Shown piece after piece: positions 48,829-62,679 of a DNA stretch of 64,000 nucleotides. Under the pieces are notes generated by a model. The model was not told where the DNA came from and did no database searches. It saw nothing but the letters and a program-made list of their open reading frames with translations. The DNA lies in NCBI GenBank assembly GCA_019359885.1, contig JAHBCN010003670.1:97215-161214 (forward strand), in the 5' to 3' direction. The DNA comes from Listronotus oregonensis (taxonomy: Eukaryota; Arthropoda; Insecta; Coleoptera; Curculionidae). The translations under genes and the position numbers were made by a program. Within the stretch, counting starts at the first letter, position 1, and each line of letters begins with the position of its first letter.

Positions 48829-49395
48829 TTTTCCAGCTTTCCTACTACAATGAGCTATCTTTTAGGATATAGAAAAATTGTTTTTTGCTTATTGTTAAAC
48901 AATAAAAGCATCCAGAAAATTAAACATGTAAACACATATCCATCACAATCGGGATGCAATTAGAGGCGTAATGGATTCATCACGCACTTGATTATTATTT
49001 GTTTATAATATGTAACGCACTTGAACAGTAAACATCACCATAAGGATACATTAGTTTACTATCCACTTTACGTATCCAGCATAAATGCAAAATTAAAGCT
49101 TCTCGTATTAATTAATGTACAAGTTAAAATTGTTTATAATCTTAGATTACATCGTGTTCTGTTGGAAAAATATTATTTAGCTTTTTTTCAAAATATTTAT
49201 AAATTTTATATTTTAAATTTATGTAGTACCACAACTTACTAAAGTATGATATAAATTTACTTACAAGCGTAAACCCATGGAAGAAAAGTTATTTAAGTGT
49301 TATTTTAACAAATCTGTTAATATCATTGGCGTAGCCTGAATTAAGGTTTGGCGACAGCCCATATAAAGCCATATTAGGTTTACTTGTTATTCATA
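48829..49395. other. AT-rich sequence, nothing recognised
   Basis: One short ORF (49021-49242) without family resemblance. Confidence 0.4.
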
Positions 49396-49397
49396 TA

Positions 49398-51165
<1,768 letters not shown>

Positions 51166-51176
51166 TATAATGTTCA

Positions 51177-51246
51177 CTATTTTACACTTTTTTTTCCGTA
51201 AGCGCTCTTATCCAAGGTGTGTACAAAAAGTGTAAAATAGTGTAAA
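51177..51246. repeat. Short inverted repeat beside the foldback element
   Basis: TTCACTATTTTACACTTTTT faces AAAAAGTGTAAAATAGTG, about 20 bp, loop about 30 bases. Confidence 0.75.
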
Positions 51247-52991
51247 CTATTTATAAATAACAAACGGATCTATTATTCCAAAATACCTTAATTTTAATAT
51301 TGTTACAACCAATAAGATAAAATAAATAAATAGTGAATGATAAAATTATAAATTAATATATTTTTATTTTTATAATGCCCTTATTTAAAAAAAAAGAATT
51401 AACTAAATAAAAAAGATATGTTAACTTTCGGGAACGGGGTGCAGCCCGTTTCATATTTGGACTGTTTTATCTAGTATTGAAAAAGAATATATAAATTTTT
51501 TAAAAAACACGAAATAATTCTTACACGCGTTATTGTAAATGAATTTAAATCTATTGTTTTATTTATTTATTTTTTTCAATAATAAAAAGCATAAATTTAA
51601 GCAATATGTTTTTTTACTTTTGGAGAAGAAATATTTAAAGAATGCATATAAAGACAGCTATAAAGTTTAAAGAAAATTCTGATATACACATATTATAATT
51701 TAAAAGAGTAATCATAATCATTGTATTTAAATTTTTTAAGATAACTTACCTTGGTCAGCTAGTTCTTTAGGAGATTTCTTATTATAAGACTTACTTCTAG
51801 GAAACTTAATTAAAATAACTAATATTTATTTAAAGAAAATTAAGGACCAGCAAGATTTGAACTATCAACAGAAAAAGGGTAAGCTTTTAGAATTATAGTT
51901 AAAAATCGGTTTTACCCTTCAAAACTACATTTTATTCGGTATATAATTTTAAAAAAGTCAAATAAAATTTTATTGCACCGCAGGGAAAAGTATTAAATCC
52001 TTTAGCAATATTTTCAAGAAATAATCCTGTCAGATAAGTAATAAATACAGTCTTTGATCTTTCAATTTATAAAGTTTTCAACATCATTTCTCTTAAAATA
52101 AAATAGAAGATATCAGAGAAATATTGTTCGAAATAAGACAATATCTTATAAAAAATTAACACTTTTTGGTATTTAACTATATGTCACACCTTTGGTTCGT
52201 ACTTTTTTAAATTATAAATTTATTTTTATGTCTATTTATATTTTCAATTTGCCATCCATTAAATGAAAATCAAAAAGAAGACAAAAAATTAAATTGATTT
52301 AATTAATTAGTTTAATTAAAATTTTTTCAAGATAAGAAATGACATAAACAGCAATATGGGGTGAGTTGAATAATTATTAGCCTGTCCTCTCCTACAAAGA
52401 AAAAGTCGAATAATGAAGTTTTTCAAACACACAAATTATTTATAAGCAAAGTTTATCATTTAGGCAATATACTTAATTAAATAAGCACATTTTAAAAAAT
52501 TTTCTTATTTATTTTAATTAACAAACTTGTTTGTAAGAAAATAAAATGAGAAAGTACGCTTTAAATTTAATTTATGATTTATTTTTAACGACGAAGTGTT
52601 AAAAACATCAAAATTGACACGTTTTTAAGTTTAAAAAATATAGCCAAATATTTGTTTTGACAAGGACTAAACAGCAAATAAAATTATATTGATTTTAGCA
52701 CCTGCTTCCCTAGACACAACATAAAAAATTATATATAAATCTCTATAAATAATTTTTATTTAGACTGTTTAATTTCTGTTTAAATTTATTTATATTTGTT
52801 ATTAAATGTTTAAAACTTATATTATTGTTTCCTGTTTAACAAAATTGGCTTGTTCCAATGTATTATTATTTAACGTTTATTTTTTACGAATTAATTATTA
52901 AAAACATAGTGTTCCGTGACACCCCGTATAAAAACACGAATCCTGGTTTTACACCTTTTTATTGGATATCTGGTTTATAAACGTTTTTAAG
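51247..52991. other. AT-rich sequence, mostly unassigned
   Basis: No coding homology. A CACCCCGTATA end near 52918-52930 hints at one decayed Tc1-like terminus. Otherwise nothing recognised in 1.7 kb. Confidence 0.4.
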
Positions 52992-53296
52992 GTAACACTT
53001 GAACGTAAGGTAATAATGACAACTGTTTAATCTTTAACTGTCAGTCAACTTCTTATCTCGTCCGAATACAAAACTAAACTGGCCCGTGGGCTCCTTCCGC
53101 TTTATAGTAAAAGTGGAAAAGAATAGAAAAGTCTGGAATAAGCTGGAAGAATTCTTTTACTACAGGATGTAAGAAAAGTGTAAAATGGATGTCTCCAGCG
53201 GCCTCAGGATAATCCGCAATTACCGTCGAAAAAGGGAAAAAATTTAATTTAACCTTTACATTTCTATTAACTTAACACTAACTAAAGTCCGTAACA
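52992..53296 (-). mobile_element. Isolated Gypsy-like LTR, inverted relative to 34580
   Basis: Reverse complement of the LTR at 34580-34905: it ends GTCCGTAACA at 53296 (TGTTACGGAC on the minus strand). It shares 'gataatccgc', 'gtaaaagaat'/'attcttttac', 'ctataaa' and 'aactggcccgtg'. No pol sequence flanks it, so it is a solo LTR or a fragment. The far end is approximate. Confidence 0.78.
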
Positions 53297-53790
53297 ATAG
53301 TTATACCCTCAAATAAGGTATTTTAAAAAATAAATTATTTTGTGCGAATACAGTTAAAACACTGGTGCAAATAGTAAAAAAATAAAAAAATAAAAATTAT
53401 TGTTAATATTGAATTATCAAATTATTTAAATATATTACTCAAATTTTAAATAGTTATTAAGGTATCGAAGGGTATTATAAGGATAATAACGCTTGAGGTC
53501 GATGGTGTGTTTCCCCAGAGCCTTTGGACCGAGGGATATACGTTGCCCAAAAGCGTTATTATCCTTAATACCCGTGGTGCCTTCAACGTTTAATGTCCGA
53601 CTAAATATTCTTTATATGAGAAAAATTTGAATTAATTTTGAATGTATTAGTTTAAACCAAATCAAGTACTAGCATTTACATGAAAAAATTGTCGAAACAT
53701 AATTGTGGTAACCATGATTGTAAGTTATTTGTCAATAAGACAGCACATAAAAAATAATTTTGCGATTGAGGCATAAAAATGTAAGAAGTA
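53297..53790. other. AT-rich sequence with a hairpin
   Basis: A hairpin-like pair 'aaggataataacgcttgagg' and 'aagcgttattatcctt' occupies about 53478-53567. Nothing else recognised. Confidence 0.45.
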
Positions 53791-54677
53791 GTGGAAAATA
53801 CCCATCTCCCCCAAGATATTTTAGTGAAAGCTGCTAAAGCTGAGCATGCGCTTGTACCAGAAAAAACTAGGCGATTTTCGAGTTTCCATTTGAGGCCTGG
53901 CTGACTGAACACTGCGTGGACCGTGTGGACGAAACCGTATTAATGGCTTATTTTCAAGATTTGTCAGAGTCATATTCTCCAAAATCCCTTTGGACAAAGT
54001 TTTCAATGTTACGTAAAGAATTAATAGTTCATAAGAAGATAAGAAGTAATGAAAAGTTGATTTCTCTGCAACAGTTCCTAAGGCAACTTGGGAGAAATTA
54101 TCAGCCTAAAAAGTCGAAGGTTCTGACTCGCGAACAAGTTATAACTTTTTTGAAAGAAGCGCCGACTGAAAAATATTTGGCAGATAAAGTTGCATTAGTG
54201 ATAGGTGGATTCGGAGCTTGTAGAAGAGACGAGCTTGTAAAAATGAAGTTTTTCGATGTGCGTGATATGGGTCAGCATATATTTATTGACATTCCACAAA
54301 GTAAAAATGGGCAAGCAAGAAGCTTTTTGTTTATTGATGACAGTGAAATGTGCGCAACAAAGTTAATTCGGGACAATGTGTCTTTGCGACCTAAAAGTGC
54401 ACCCATTGATAGGTTTTTTTTGTGCTATCGTGATGAACGATGTACTGTGCAGCCTATAGGTAAAAATACATTTGGAAATATACCCTTTAAGATTGCTACA
54501 TATTTGGGTTTACCTGATGCTAAGGCGTACACAGGTCATTGTTTAAGACGTACAGCGGCAACAATTCATTCTAATGCGGGAGGTAGTTCCGAGAGCTTAT
54601 TGAGGTTAGGAGGTTGGAAGAGTTCTTCGGTAGCACGAGGGTACGTGGATGATAGTGAAAGCTCCAAACTGGCATAA
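53791..54677 (+). CDS. Crypton-type tyrosine recombinase, nearly complete ORF
   Basis: A DNA strand-exchange enzyme of the tyrosine recombinase family. The N-terminal helical part reads AYFQDLSESYSPKSLWTKFS and SLQQFLRQLGRNYQPKKSK, and the catalytic part begins LTREQVITFLKEAP. Box I Arg is in GFGACRRDELVKMKF, the H-x-x-R box in GHCLRRTAAT, the Trp in LGGWKSSS, and the nucleophile Tyr in ARGYVDDS. All main catalytic positions are present. The open frame runs from about 53894 to TAA at 54675-54677; a further N-terminal piece (DILVKAAKAEHALVPEKTRR, 53815-53880) is in a neighbouring frame, so one frameshift separates them. No ATG start for the full protein can be assigned. A relative is broken at 58.9-59.6 kb. 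Confidence 0.85.
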
Positions 54678-54791
54678 TTTAATGCCATCCTTTAATTAAG
54701 TACAGTGTAGGAAACAGACAAAAATACACTGGAGTATCCAATTAGGGAAAAAGTACCAGAACTAAACAGAACTTACTAATCTTATAAATAA

Positions 54792-55230
54792 AGGTTGGTT
54801 TATGCAGACAACTTTAAATCTGATTTAACTTTTATTTAAATTTATTTTAACTTTAAAAATTTCTAGATCATTTATAGAAAATATTTACATTTACCTTACG
54901 CAAGCGCAAAAACACATAAATTTCGTTGGGTTGGTATTAATTATTAAAGCATTTTTTATGTTTTGGCTGTTTTTTGTGCTTGGTTAATAAAGATATCGTA
55001 TTTTCCGTTACGTAAATTGGGTTAAAGGTTAAAGTTCACAGCTCAGTCTAGGCGAATTTTAAGTTTGGTTACACTGCTCGCGCATGCTCATTTTTATTAT
55101 TATTTAATTTAACTTTAAGAAGATAAAAGCTGGCCAACTTCTTAAATAATAATTAAAGTTAAAGTTTTCTTAAAGTGTGCAATGATCTTACACCAAAGTT
55201 AAATTTAAAGTTGTCTGCATAAACCAGCCT
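54792..55230. mobile_element. Harbinger-like MITE with TAA target duplication
   Basis: Terminal inverted repeats AGGTTGGTTTATGCAGACAA and TTGTCTGCATAAACCAGCCT continue to ACTTTAAAT. TAA (54789-54791) and TAA (55231-55233) flank it. The 439-bp element has no ORF. The 3-bp TWA-type duplication fits PIF/Harbinger. Confidence 0.85.
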
Positions 55231-55233
55231 TAA

Positions 55234-56699
55234 ATCTAAATTGCTTAATTTATATGACAAACAGCAAAAAACCCTATACGGCATAACTACCTAACCTTTC
55301 TCTTTACATGCCTGATTGGTCGGCGGGGAGGAGTATGTACCCCGTCAACTAATCAATATAAAGAGCTATACTACAAAATATAAATCCCATTACAGAAAGA
55401 TCCAAGTAAATATTTTAGGTATTTATGCTTAGGTAACAGTAGCAATATAACGTTAAGCGAGATTAATGACGTACCAAACATATACAGTGTCACATGCCGA
55501 GTTGTGTAAGGCCGTGTCTAAGTGTCGTTCGTCGTATTTTAGGGGAGTCCACAAGAGCTTAAAGCCTGAGTATACAAAATAACTTGATTTAAAACAATCT
55601 TTTATCAATTTGCTTAATTAAAGTGGACATACGACATGCATTTTCAAACTAGACAATAGTTTTGTACAGTTAAAACTACTCTAAATAAACAACATTTTTT
55701 AAACTTGTCATTTCTTTATTATTATATCGTCACCACCTTCAAAAATTTTTTGATTTTGCATTTTTGAGTGTCACCACTCAAAAAAATAAAAATATTTCTT
55801 TTATATTTTTAGAACAACTAATACCTTATTTCGTAAAGGTTTAAAACATTTAAAACTTGCTCAAATTTTTACTGTGCTCATTTTTTGGTTTTTGAATTAA
55901 AACACAAAAAGTGTTAAGTGAAGGATAAAACAGGATATAAGCAACTTTAGTTCTTAAGGGTTTATGGTAATATATGCTATAAGAGGTAACTTAAAATACT
56001 TTTATGTAATCTCTTTGTTAATACTAACTATCATTAATTACTTAAATTATATTCTAAGTAGTTGCGGTAATATACGCCGTGGAACATTATGTAAAACCAC
56101 ATTATTACCTTTATTGTGTGATGTGTCATTCAGTTATTAAATTATGACCCTAATAGTTTAAAGGGTGAATGGATATAAATTTACGTTTGTAACATGAAAA
56201 TATTTTACCCTAAAAGGACCCCAAAAACACCAATGAAAATAAAATAGTCGAATTAATTGAAAATTTGCAGACAGATAGTTTTCAGCATGGTGACAAGACA
56301 ACATTTGATTTTATTAATATCACTTTGTAAGGATATATGAGGGGTTTTAGGATCACTGAACACAAATATTCGTTTGTCCATGTAAGGTCTCCTAGGGGTA
56401 TTTTGCGTGGATTTACTGATTTTATAGAACAAGCTATAGCTGTGGTTCAAAATTTCTAGTTTCAACAAAACATCTACTGGGAGCAAAATATAAGACAAAA
56501 TCTGGATCTTTAATGGCCCATATTTAAAAGGAAATCAAAATACACCAAAATATCCAGTAACTTTTATATCTTAATGTAAGCAATGATGATATTGCTTACC
56601 TATAAAACGATAATTATTATTTAAAAATAATAGAAAAAATATGTTTAAAAGTTTTATTAAAGCGAATCCCAGCTCATTGTTTTTAAAATATCTAGGACT
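55234..56699. other. Unassigned AT-rich sequence
   Basis: Slightly GC-richer patches at 55315-55360 and 55490-55570 show no recognisable coding or structural signal. The minus ORF at 56253-56498 has no family resemblance. Confidence 0.4.
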
Positions 56700-57180
56700 T
56701 TTGACTAGATCTGGCAAGATGCGCTCCTAAACAAATACCCTTTTAACGGTCTTCCGCCTAAACTTTTTTCTTTGTTTTCCACTTTTCTTTCTAATCAACA
56801 TATATTGGTGTTTGTAGATAACGTAGATAACCATTCTTCCAGCTATCACCAAATTAATATTAGGTTACCCCAGGACGCCGGATACATTTTTACTTTACAC
56901 TAACGATTTTCCCCCTTTTTCGATTAACCGAAATAATTGTTTTTATGGGCACAATGCCCTTTATTCAAGTATTTATTTCTTTTACAAAACTTTTAACTAA
57001 TTTTGAATTAGGGAACCAAAAATCTTGTTCAATCAATTGCCTTAAAAATGCATATATTTTCACTCTGGTGAAAAAAGTTCACCAATTCTTATCTTTTACT
57101 TATAAGGCACTAAGTTTTGCAGAGCCGTATGCCTTATTTATAACCATACTCTCGTATTTTGCTCATTGACAAGTTGTGGA
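56700..57180 (+). pseudogene. Second, heavily decayed copy of the 0.3-kb LINE
   Basis: Plus-strand peptides follow the same order as 313-1140: LLNKYPFNGLPPKLFSLF, TFLSNQHILVFVDN, NHSSSYHQIN, then a frameshifted LHxNDFPPF-like block and NQKSCSINCLKNAY (compare KNLVQFNASKTQ). It lacks the 418-bp hAT MITE, so it shows the unoccupied RT sequence. Multiple frameshifts make it a relic. Confidence 0.7.
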
Positions 57181-57819
57181 GGACCTGTTTATTTTTATAG
57201 TATTTTTTACGGTTCAGCTTCTAGAAGTAAGACAATATTATTTTTTTCCTGGCGACCCCCAACAAATTATCACAATTTATAATAACTAATTTAACAAGCA
57301 AAACCTGTGAGATGTTTTGCTTGTTAAAATCTCTCCTTTTCATTAAGATCTCCAAATTTTTAATTGTTACAAAACACTTTTTTGCTGCAATATAAAGTTT
57401 TTTATAATTTATAAATTATCGTTAAAAACATGTACTTTTTTCATTAAAATTTATCATTTTTATTTACTTTTTTTCAGTGACTGCACTTTTAGTTTCATTG
57501 GCTGCTTTTGGTTTTTTCAACTGCTTTTTTGTTATGCAGGTCAGTGGTTCTTTTAATAATTTCATTACCCTTTATAATCTTGAAAATAAATTACTGCTTT
57601 TTTCCATATTTACTAAAACTTAAAACAATACTAATTTCTACAGAAATCACGCGACGCCAGGAAGGGTAGTCCATCGGCGATAAAACTAAAATTTTAGCAT
57701 TATTCTCACCTACGCTCGGCCAGTGGTTTTACGTAAATGCGTATATTTCGTAACTCTAAGGATTGTTTTGCTCTTAAGTATACCAAAGAATCCGGCTAAT
57801 CGAAATCTACATTTTTTAT
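57181..57819. other. AT-rich sequence, nothing recognised
   Basis: No homology noted; 57640-57730 is a little richer in CpG. Confidence 0.4.
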
Positions 57820-58260
57820 TGTACAGAGTTCTCCATAATGGACTACCCATTTTAATTGCCCAGTAAAACTCTTAAAACTTAATTATCCAAACTTTTAAAA
57901 ATTACGTTTTTTAAGGCATTAACTTTAAAGCACTTTTCAACATTTAACAAGAAATGATTAATGACACGATGAAGGAAAACCTGATCTATTCACCGGACCT
58001 CTTCAGGAATTTGGACTTTAAGATTTTGGATGTTTTCTGGACGAGTTGCAAAAACCTTTGACTCTAAATAGCCCCACAGAAAAAAATCTGATGCAGTTAA
58101 GTCCGCGGACCTTAAAAGCCAATTTAAATTCCCAAATAGTGAAATAATTCGGCCATTAAATACATCTTGCAGAACTCTTTTAGAGTTTTTAGTGGTATGT
58201 ACTGTCGCTTCATCTTCTTCTATTATGTTACTCTTTATGTTTTCACGCAAAAAACGCGTT
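57820..58260 (-). pseudogene. mariner/IS630-type transposase C-terminal relic
   Basis: The minus-strand frame 58250-57990 reads EEDEATVHTTKNSKRVLQDV, FNGRIISLFGNLNW, SADLTASDFFLWGYLESKVF and ENIQNLKVQI. It matches transposases with DGAxxHT and WPPRSPDLTxxDFFLWGYLK, but the first motif reads EDEATVHT and the second is mutated. The 3' side reaches an 'acagagttctcca' end near 57822, like a Tc1-type terminus. The N-terminal half is absent. Confidence 0.8.
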
Positions 58261-58849
58261 GTTGAACTAAACTAATCCATAAGAATTAAAACTAAACAAT
58301 AAATTATATGTTTAAACCTAATTACGTTTTATTAAAAAAATGACCTTTTACGAAAAAGTTATTTTCCTAATAAGTGCGCAAAGGATACACGCACGCCAAA
58401 GCAGGAGAACGACGCGAAGCGGAGTTCGTATAACCCTTTAATGGGAAAAAAACTTTTTGGAATATTTGGAACAATACTTTTTATACTTTTCGAATACTTT
58501 TTCTACGAGTGTTTTTAAAGAATATGATTATTAGAAATATACGGTATTTCAGTCAAAATTAAAAATCCAAAGTAAACAATAAAATTTTTATTTTAACTGA
58601 TTATACAAAAAAAAAATATTATTCATTATTATTAACAATATTAATGGTAAAAGTAAAATTAGTTGAGTTGAAGGTTTATGGCCGATATCAAATGATTTCT
58701 TAGGAACGTCGATGATGGTTCGCTGCTCGATGTTAAGACGAAATCTTGTATTTTAGCTGATTGAACAACGTCTGTGGAACAGGACATTTTATCTGGCTTC
58801 TTAAAAGTTTTTGGCTTGTTGCAGTCTATTTTTTTTTACTTAACCCCTT
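58261..58849. other. Unassigned sequence
   Basis: A CpG-containing patch at 58376-58440 is unusual for the surroundings but has no recognisable gene. The rest is AT-rich and leads into the tail of the Crypton relic. Confidence 0.4.
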
Positions 58850-59605
58850 TTTGTAGCCTGTTGATTCTTCAATGTATCCCTCGGCCACCGTTGTCGATTT
58901 CCAACCGCCTAACCGCTTTATATCTCCTTTTCCGGAATTTGCAAGTAACGTTGCAGAAGATCGCCGGAAGCTGTGGCCGGTATAAAGCTCTGGATTCGGC
59001 AACTTTAAAAATGCTGCTATCTCATAAGGCATCTTCCCAAATGTATTGATCCCCACGCATTGTTGTGTGCAAATTCCCCTTTTGAAATATACGAAAAACC
59101 GTTGATGTGTTGTCGGTGGCCGTAATGCTGTATACTTCCGATATAAGAACAAATACTTTCCACCAGTCTCTCACTGTATCCGTTCTGCTTAAGATCTCTC
59201 TTAAGATTCTCTTGCAGCGATTCTTTACTGTTACATAAGGTCACTGCACGAAAGAAGGAGTAAATTCGGACCTCCCTTTTCTCGACGTTCAAGTCAAGCT
59301 AAATAATGGACATATACAAACCTCAGTATACAGAGAACCTACTCACACTGGACAATATTTAGACCAGAATTCTAATCACTTTAACAAAACGAAACATGGA
59401 ATTTCCGTCGTTGATCTCTTCAGACAGGACGAAAGTACGTGAGGTATAGTTTTTTGCAACTGAAATCTTCACAACAATTAGGTTGCCTTTGTCTTCGATG
59501 TCGGACGTTTTCATTTTTGCGAGTTCTCCTCGTCTGCAAGCGCCAGCAAGTCCGAAAATGGTCGCAAAAGTACTTACTTTGCGCACGCAAGTAGAAAAAA
59601 CAATT
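58850..59605 (-). pseudogene. Crypton-type tyrosine recombinase relic, split by Penelope pieces
   Basis: The minus strand carries the first half of the catalytic domain at 59605-59398 (FGLAGACRRGELAKMKTSDI, box I Arg; then TSRTFVLSEE). The second half at 59152-58850 reads YRKYTALRPPTTHQRFF, VGINTFGKMPYEIAAFLKLP, YTGHSFRRSSATLL (H-x-x-R) and LGGWKSTTVAEGYIEES (Trp and Tyr). About 240 bp of Penelope sequence lies between. Apart from the insertion both parts are well kept, so the insertion may be fairly recent. It belongs to the same family as the 53.8-54.7 kb ORF. Confidence 0.88.
59158..59397. mobile_element. Two head-to-head Penelope fragments inside the Crypton
   Basis: 59281-59397 encodes on the plus strand LDVQVKLNNGHIQTSVYREP, THTGQYLDQNSNHFNKTK. 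59158-59280 encodes on the minus strand the segment that follows it in the Penelope protein (RAVTLCNSKESLQENL, KQNGYSERL). The two pieces are adjacent in protein order but opposite in orientation, and meet at about 59280. Compare 31945-32184, where they are collinear. Confidence 0.85.
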
Positions 59606-60496
59606 TTTCCTAGTTTTGTGACAGGTGCCTACTCGATTAATAATATGTTGATTCCAATTTCAAAGGTCATAGAATAAAATAATGTAAAAAACGTACTGAC
59701 TTATATCATATAGAATTTATTTCAATATTAAAATTGGTAATATATAATGCTATAAGCTATTGGGGTCTTACATCCTTTTTCCCACCTACTTTTTATATGT
59801 AATTCTATGTGGTGTATTTTAGCCAGTTTATTATGTTGTGTTTTCTTCTAAATTATTAAGCATGTTTTTATAACCAATATGGGGTATATATTCTGGGTTA
59901 TAACCTTATTAAATTTTGATTCAAAATTTTAGAACTTTAGTTCCTCATTTTAAAGGTACTAAATAATATTTTTCGTGTAAAAGCCGTCCGAAAACAGTAA
60001 AAACAACCCTTTTAGTCGAGTGAGTTTTAGGTTTATTAGAATCGAAGTAAAATATTTAGGGCTTTGTAATGCTATGGCAATTTGGGAAATATAAACAATT
60101 TAAAACCAAAATAACGTTTTAAAACCTGCTTTGTATTGTAAGTTAGGCAAATAATTCGATAATAAAACATCAAAAGGGTTTTACTACCCGAATTTATTGC
60201 GTTTTAGGGTTTTGGGTATTTTAAATAGCGTATAAATATTTTTGTATAAAGAGGATTATAATTTATAGAGCTACTATTGATTTAAATCATGAATATACGA
60301 GGGTTTATCAAAATATGTTACACTCAAATGTTGCTTATTTTTCCAATACAAATAGCTTTTATATTTTGTAAAGCAGGTTTTGTACCATAACATATCATTT
60401 GACAAAACGTTTATACAGCATTTAAATACCGCTTCCAGTAAGATCAGTGAAGTTAGGCAACGCGGACACAATCAGTTACTGAATGATTGACCGCCA
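59606..60496. other. AT-rich sequence, nothing recognised
   Basis: Upstream of the Crypton relic no N-terminal domain could be read. Short ORFs only. Confidence 0.4.
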
Positions 60497-62476
60497 CTGA
60501 ACACCGTGTGCCCTTGGGTCAAAGCTGAATTCCTTTTTAAGGATCCAAAGGCTGGAATCGATTACTTTTTAAAAATAGAATCCGTGATCCGGTTTCGTTA
60601 AATAATTTTAAAATAAGCCGAAGTCGATTCCTTTTTGAAAGTATCCGATTTCAAAAAGTAATCGATTCCTTATATTTCTAATTTAAGACAAATGCCAAAA
60701 TTCGCCATTTTAAATACGCCATTTCAAATTTCCAAATTTTCACTCAAGATTCCTAATTTTCAAATTTTAACCTAGTCCCCCTAAAATTTTTATATCCGGA
60801 ATCAGAAGCAAATTGGTTTATAAATATCAAAATCCGCCTTTCAAACGGCCGAGTGATGATCGCGTTGTTAAAGTTAGCAATGGACTTAACAATTGTTAAA
60901 TTTAACAAAGAGTGAAAAATGAAAAAAAATTGACAAAGCAGCACATTTTTAAACATTTCATGGTAACTAGATAACAAGAAATAGCATAAAAAAGACTTAA
61001 AGAACAATTACCTTGCACACAATATGAAAAAAAAATAGGTTCGACACTTCAACAGTCATTTTATATATTTCTTCAAAAACAAGCAGTTCGATAGATAGCT
61101 CAAGTGACCAATACTGCAAAACTTCTTTAAATTTGGGTATTTAATAGGATCTTCATAATTTATGCCTACATTTTATTGGTACATTCCGTAGATAGATTCA
61201 TCCAGACAAAATATTTGCTTTATTTTCCTGGAAAATTAATGTTTTAATTTAATACGTATTAGCTAAACTATTTATTAACAGGATTTTTTTTTTACTTACT
61301 GCTCTTTAATATCCATCTATTGTTTTTAAAACAAAAGAATTATTTGAATCCTTTTGTTTCAAAAAGAATATATGGATATTAAAGCAGGTAATAAAATTTT
61401 TGAAAATAAATAGTTTTACTTATATGTAATAAATTAAAACTATAATTTTCTATAAAAATAAAGCAAAAATTTTGTCTTTTCTACATGAATCTATCTACCG
61501 AAATGTATCAATAAAAGGTAGTAGGCATGAATTATATTAAAGAACCTGTTAAAAACACAAATTTAAAAAAGTTCTGCAGTATAAGTTATTTAAGCTATCT
61601 ATTGTGCGGCTTGTTTTTAAAGAAAATATATAAAATTACTTTGTTAAAGTTTAAAACCATTTTTTTTTATATTCGGTGTAAGGTAATTATTTTTATTATT
61701 ATTTTTTTAATGTTAATTTAATTTTGAATGCAAAATTCCAAACTAAATAATTTTTTGACAAATAGTTAACATTTAAGTTATACCCTGTTGGAAAGAATGT
61801 TTATTTTTACCTCTTTGTTAAATTTAACCCAATGTTAAGTCCATTGCTAACTTTAACAACGCGTTTATGACTCGGCCGTAAATATTTCAATTTAAATTTC
61901 CAAATGTTTTCTTAAGATTCTTAATCAGCATCAATTAAGATAGAAAAATTAAAATAGAAAATTAAGATAAAGAATTTTAAAACATCTGTTTATTAAGATC
62001 TTAAAATAAGGAAACACACCTAGCATGTGATTTTTAATTAAAATATATTGTTTTTTAGATCCGCAGAAACAAAATTTAAATGAAACATTTTCGTAACCAT
62101 ATAGAGTGTGGTATCCAAAAACGGGCATACATTTTACTTGAAGTTCTGTAAGATGTTTTGATTGCTCGATCTTCATAATTTTTGTTGTCCTTGAGATAAC
62201 CCTGAGGGACTTTTAAATGGGACATTTAAATATTTCTATTCAGTGTGTCATCCAAAAATAAATTTAAAATTTTAATACATTTTTATACTTCGTGAGCAGA
62301 AAGTTACCATTTGTACGTATAAAAACTAAAGATGATCCGGATTCATAATCTGTTTGGAAACGATTTTTAGATTTGAGTCTTTTTTCCTAAAAAAAGGAAT
62401 CGTTTCGAGGATTCGTATCGGTGAATCGATTTCTTTGTTGAAGGGTCCGTCCCAGCTCTGCCTTGGGTGCAGTTCG
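60497..62476. repeat. Two-kilobase palindromic element
   Basis: Inverted along most of its length, centred near 61340. Outer parts: 'tgcccttgggtcaaagctg' faces 'cagctctgccttgggtgca'. Middle: 'gttagcaatggacttaaca' faces 'tgttaagtccattgctaac'. Inner: 'gtagatagattcat' faces 'atgaatctatctac', and 'ctttaatatccat' faces 'atggatattaaag'. The outer arms contain repeated 'gaatcgattcctttt'-type words. No coding capacity. Superfamily unknown. Confidence 0.82.
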
Positions 62477-62679
62477 GAATACACCTTAAACTAAACGTAT
62501 CGTGTGAATGACATTGATCTTAATGGGGGATAATCCAGATGTAGCGTTATTTGATTACGTCCGGAGGGCACTACTGCGTTTTCTAAAAGGCACTGTGAAA
62601 TTCAATATTTGCATTTTATACAGCTCAGAAGGATTATTATATATGTATATTATATTCTACAAAATTTTATATACATATA

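Noticed and set aside
51846..51870. B-box-like GATTTGAACTATC (reverse strand of a tRNA T-arm)
   Set aside because: No A box or acceptor stem at the right distance could be found.
54819..55200. Possible coding sequence between the Harbinger-like ends
   Set aside because: No frame longer than a few dozen codons; the element is non-autonomous.
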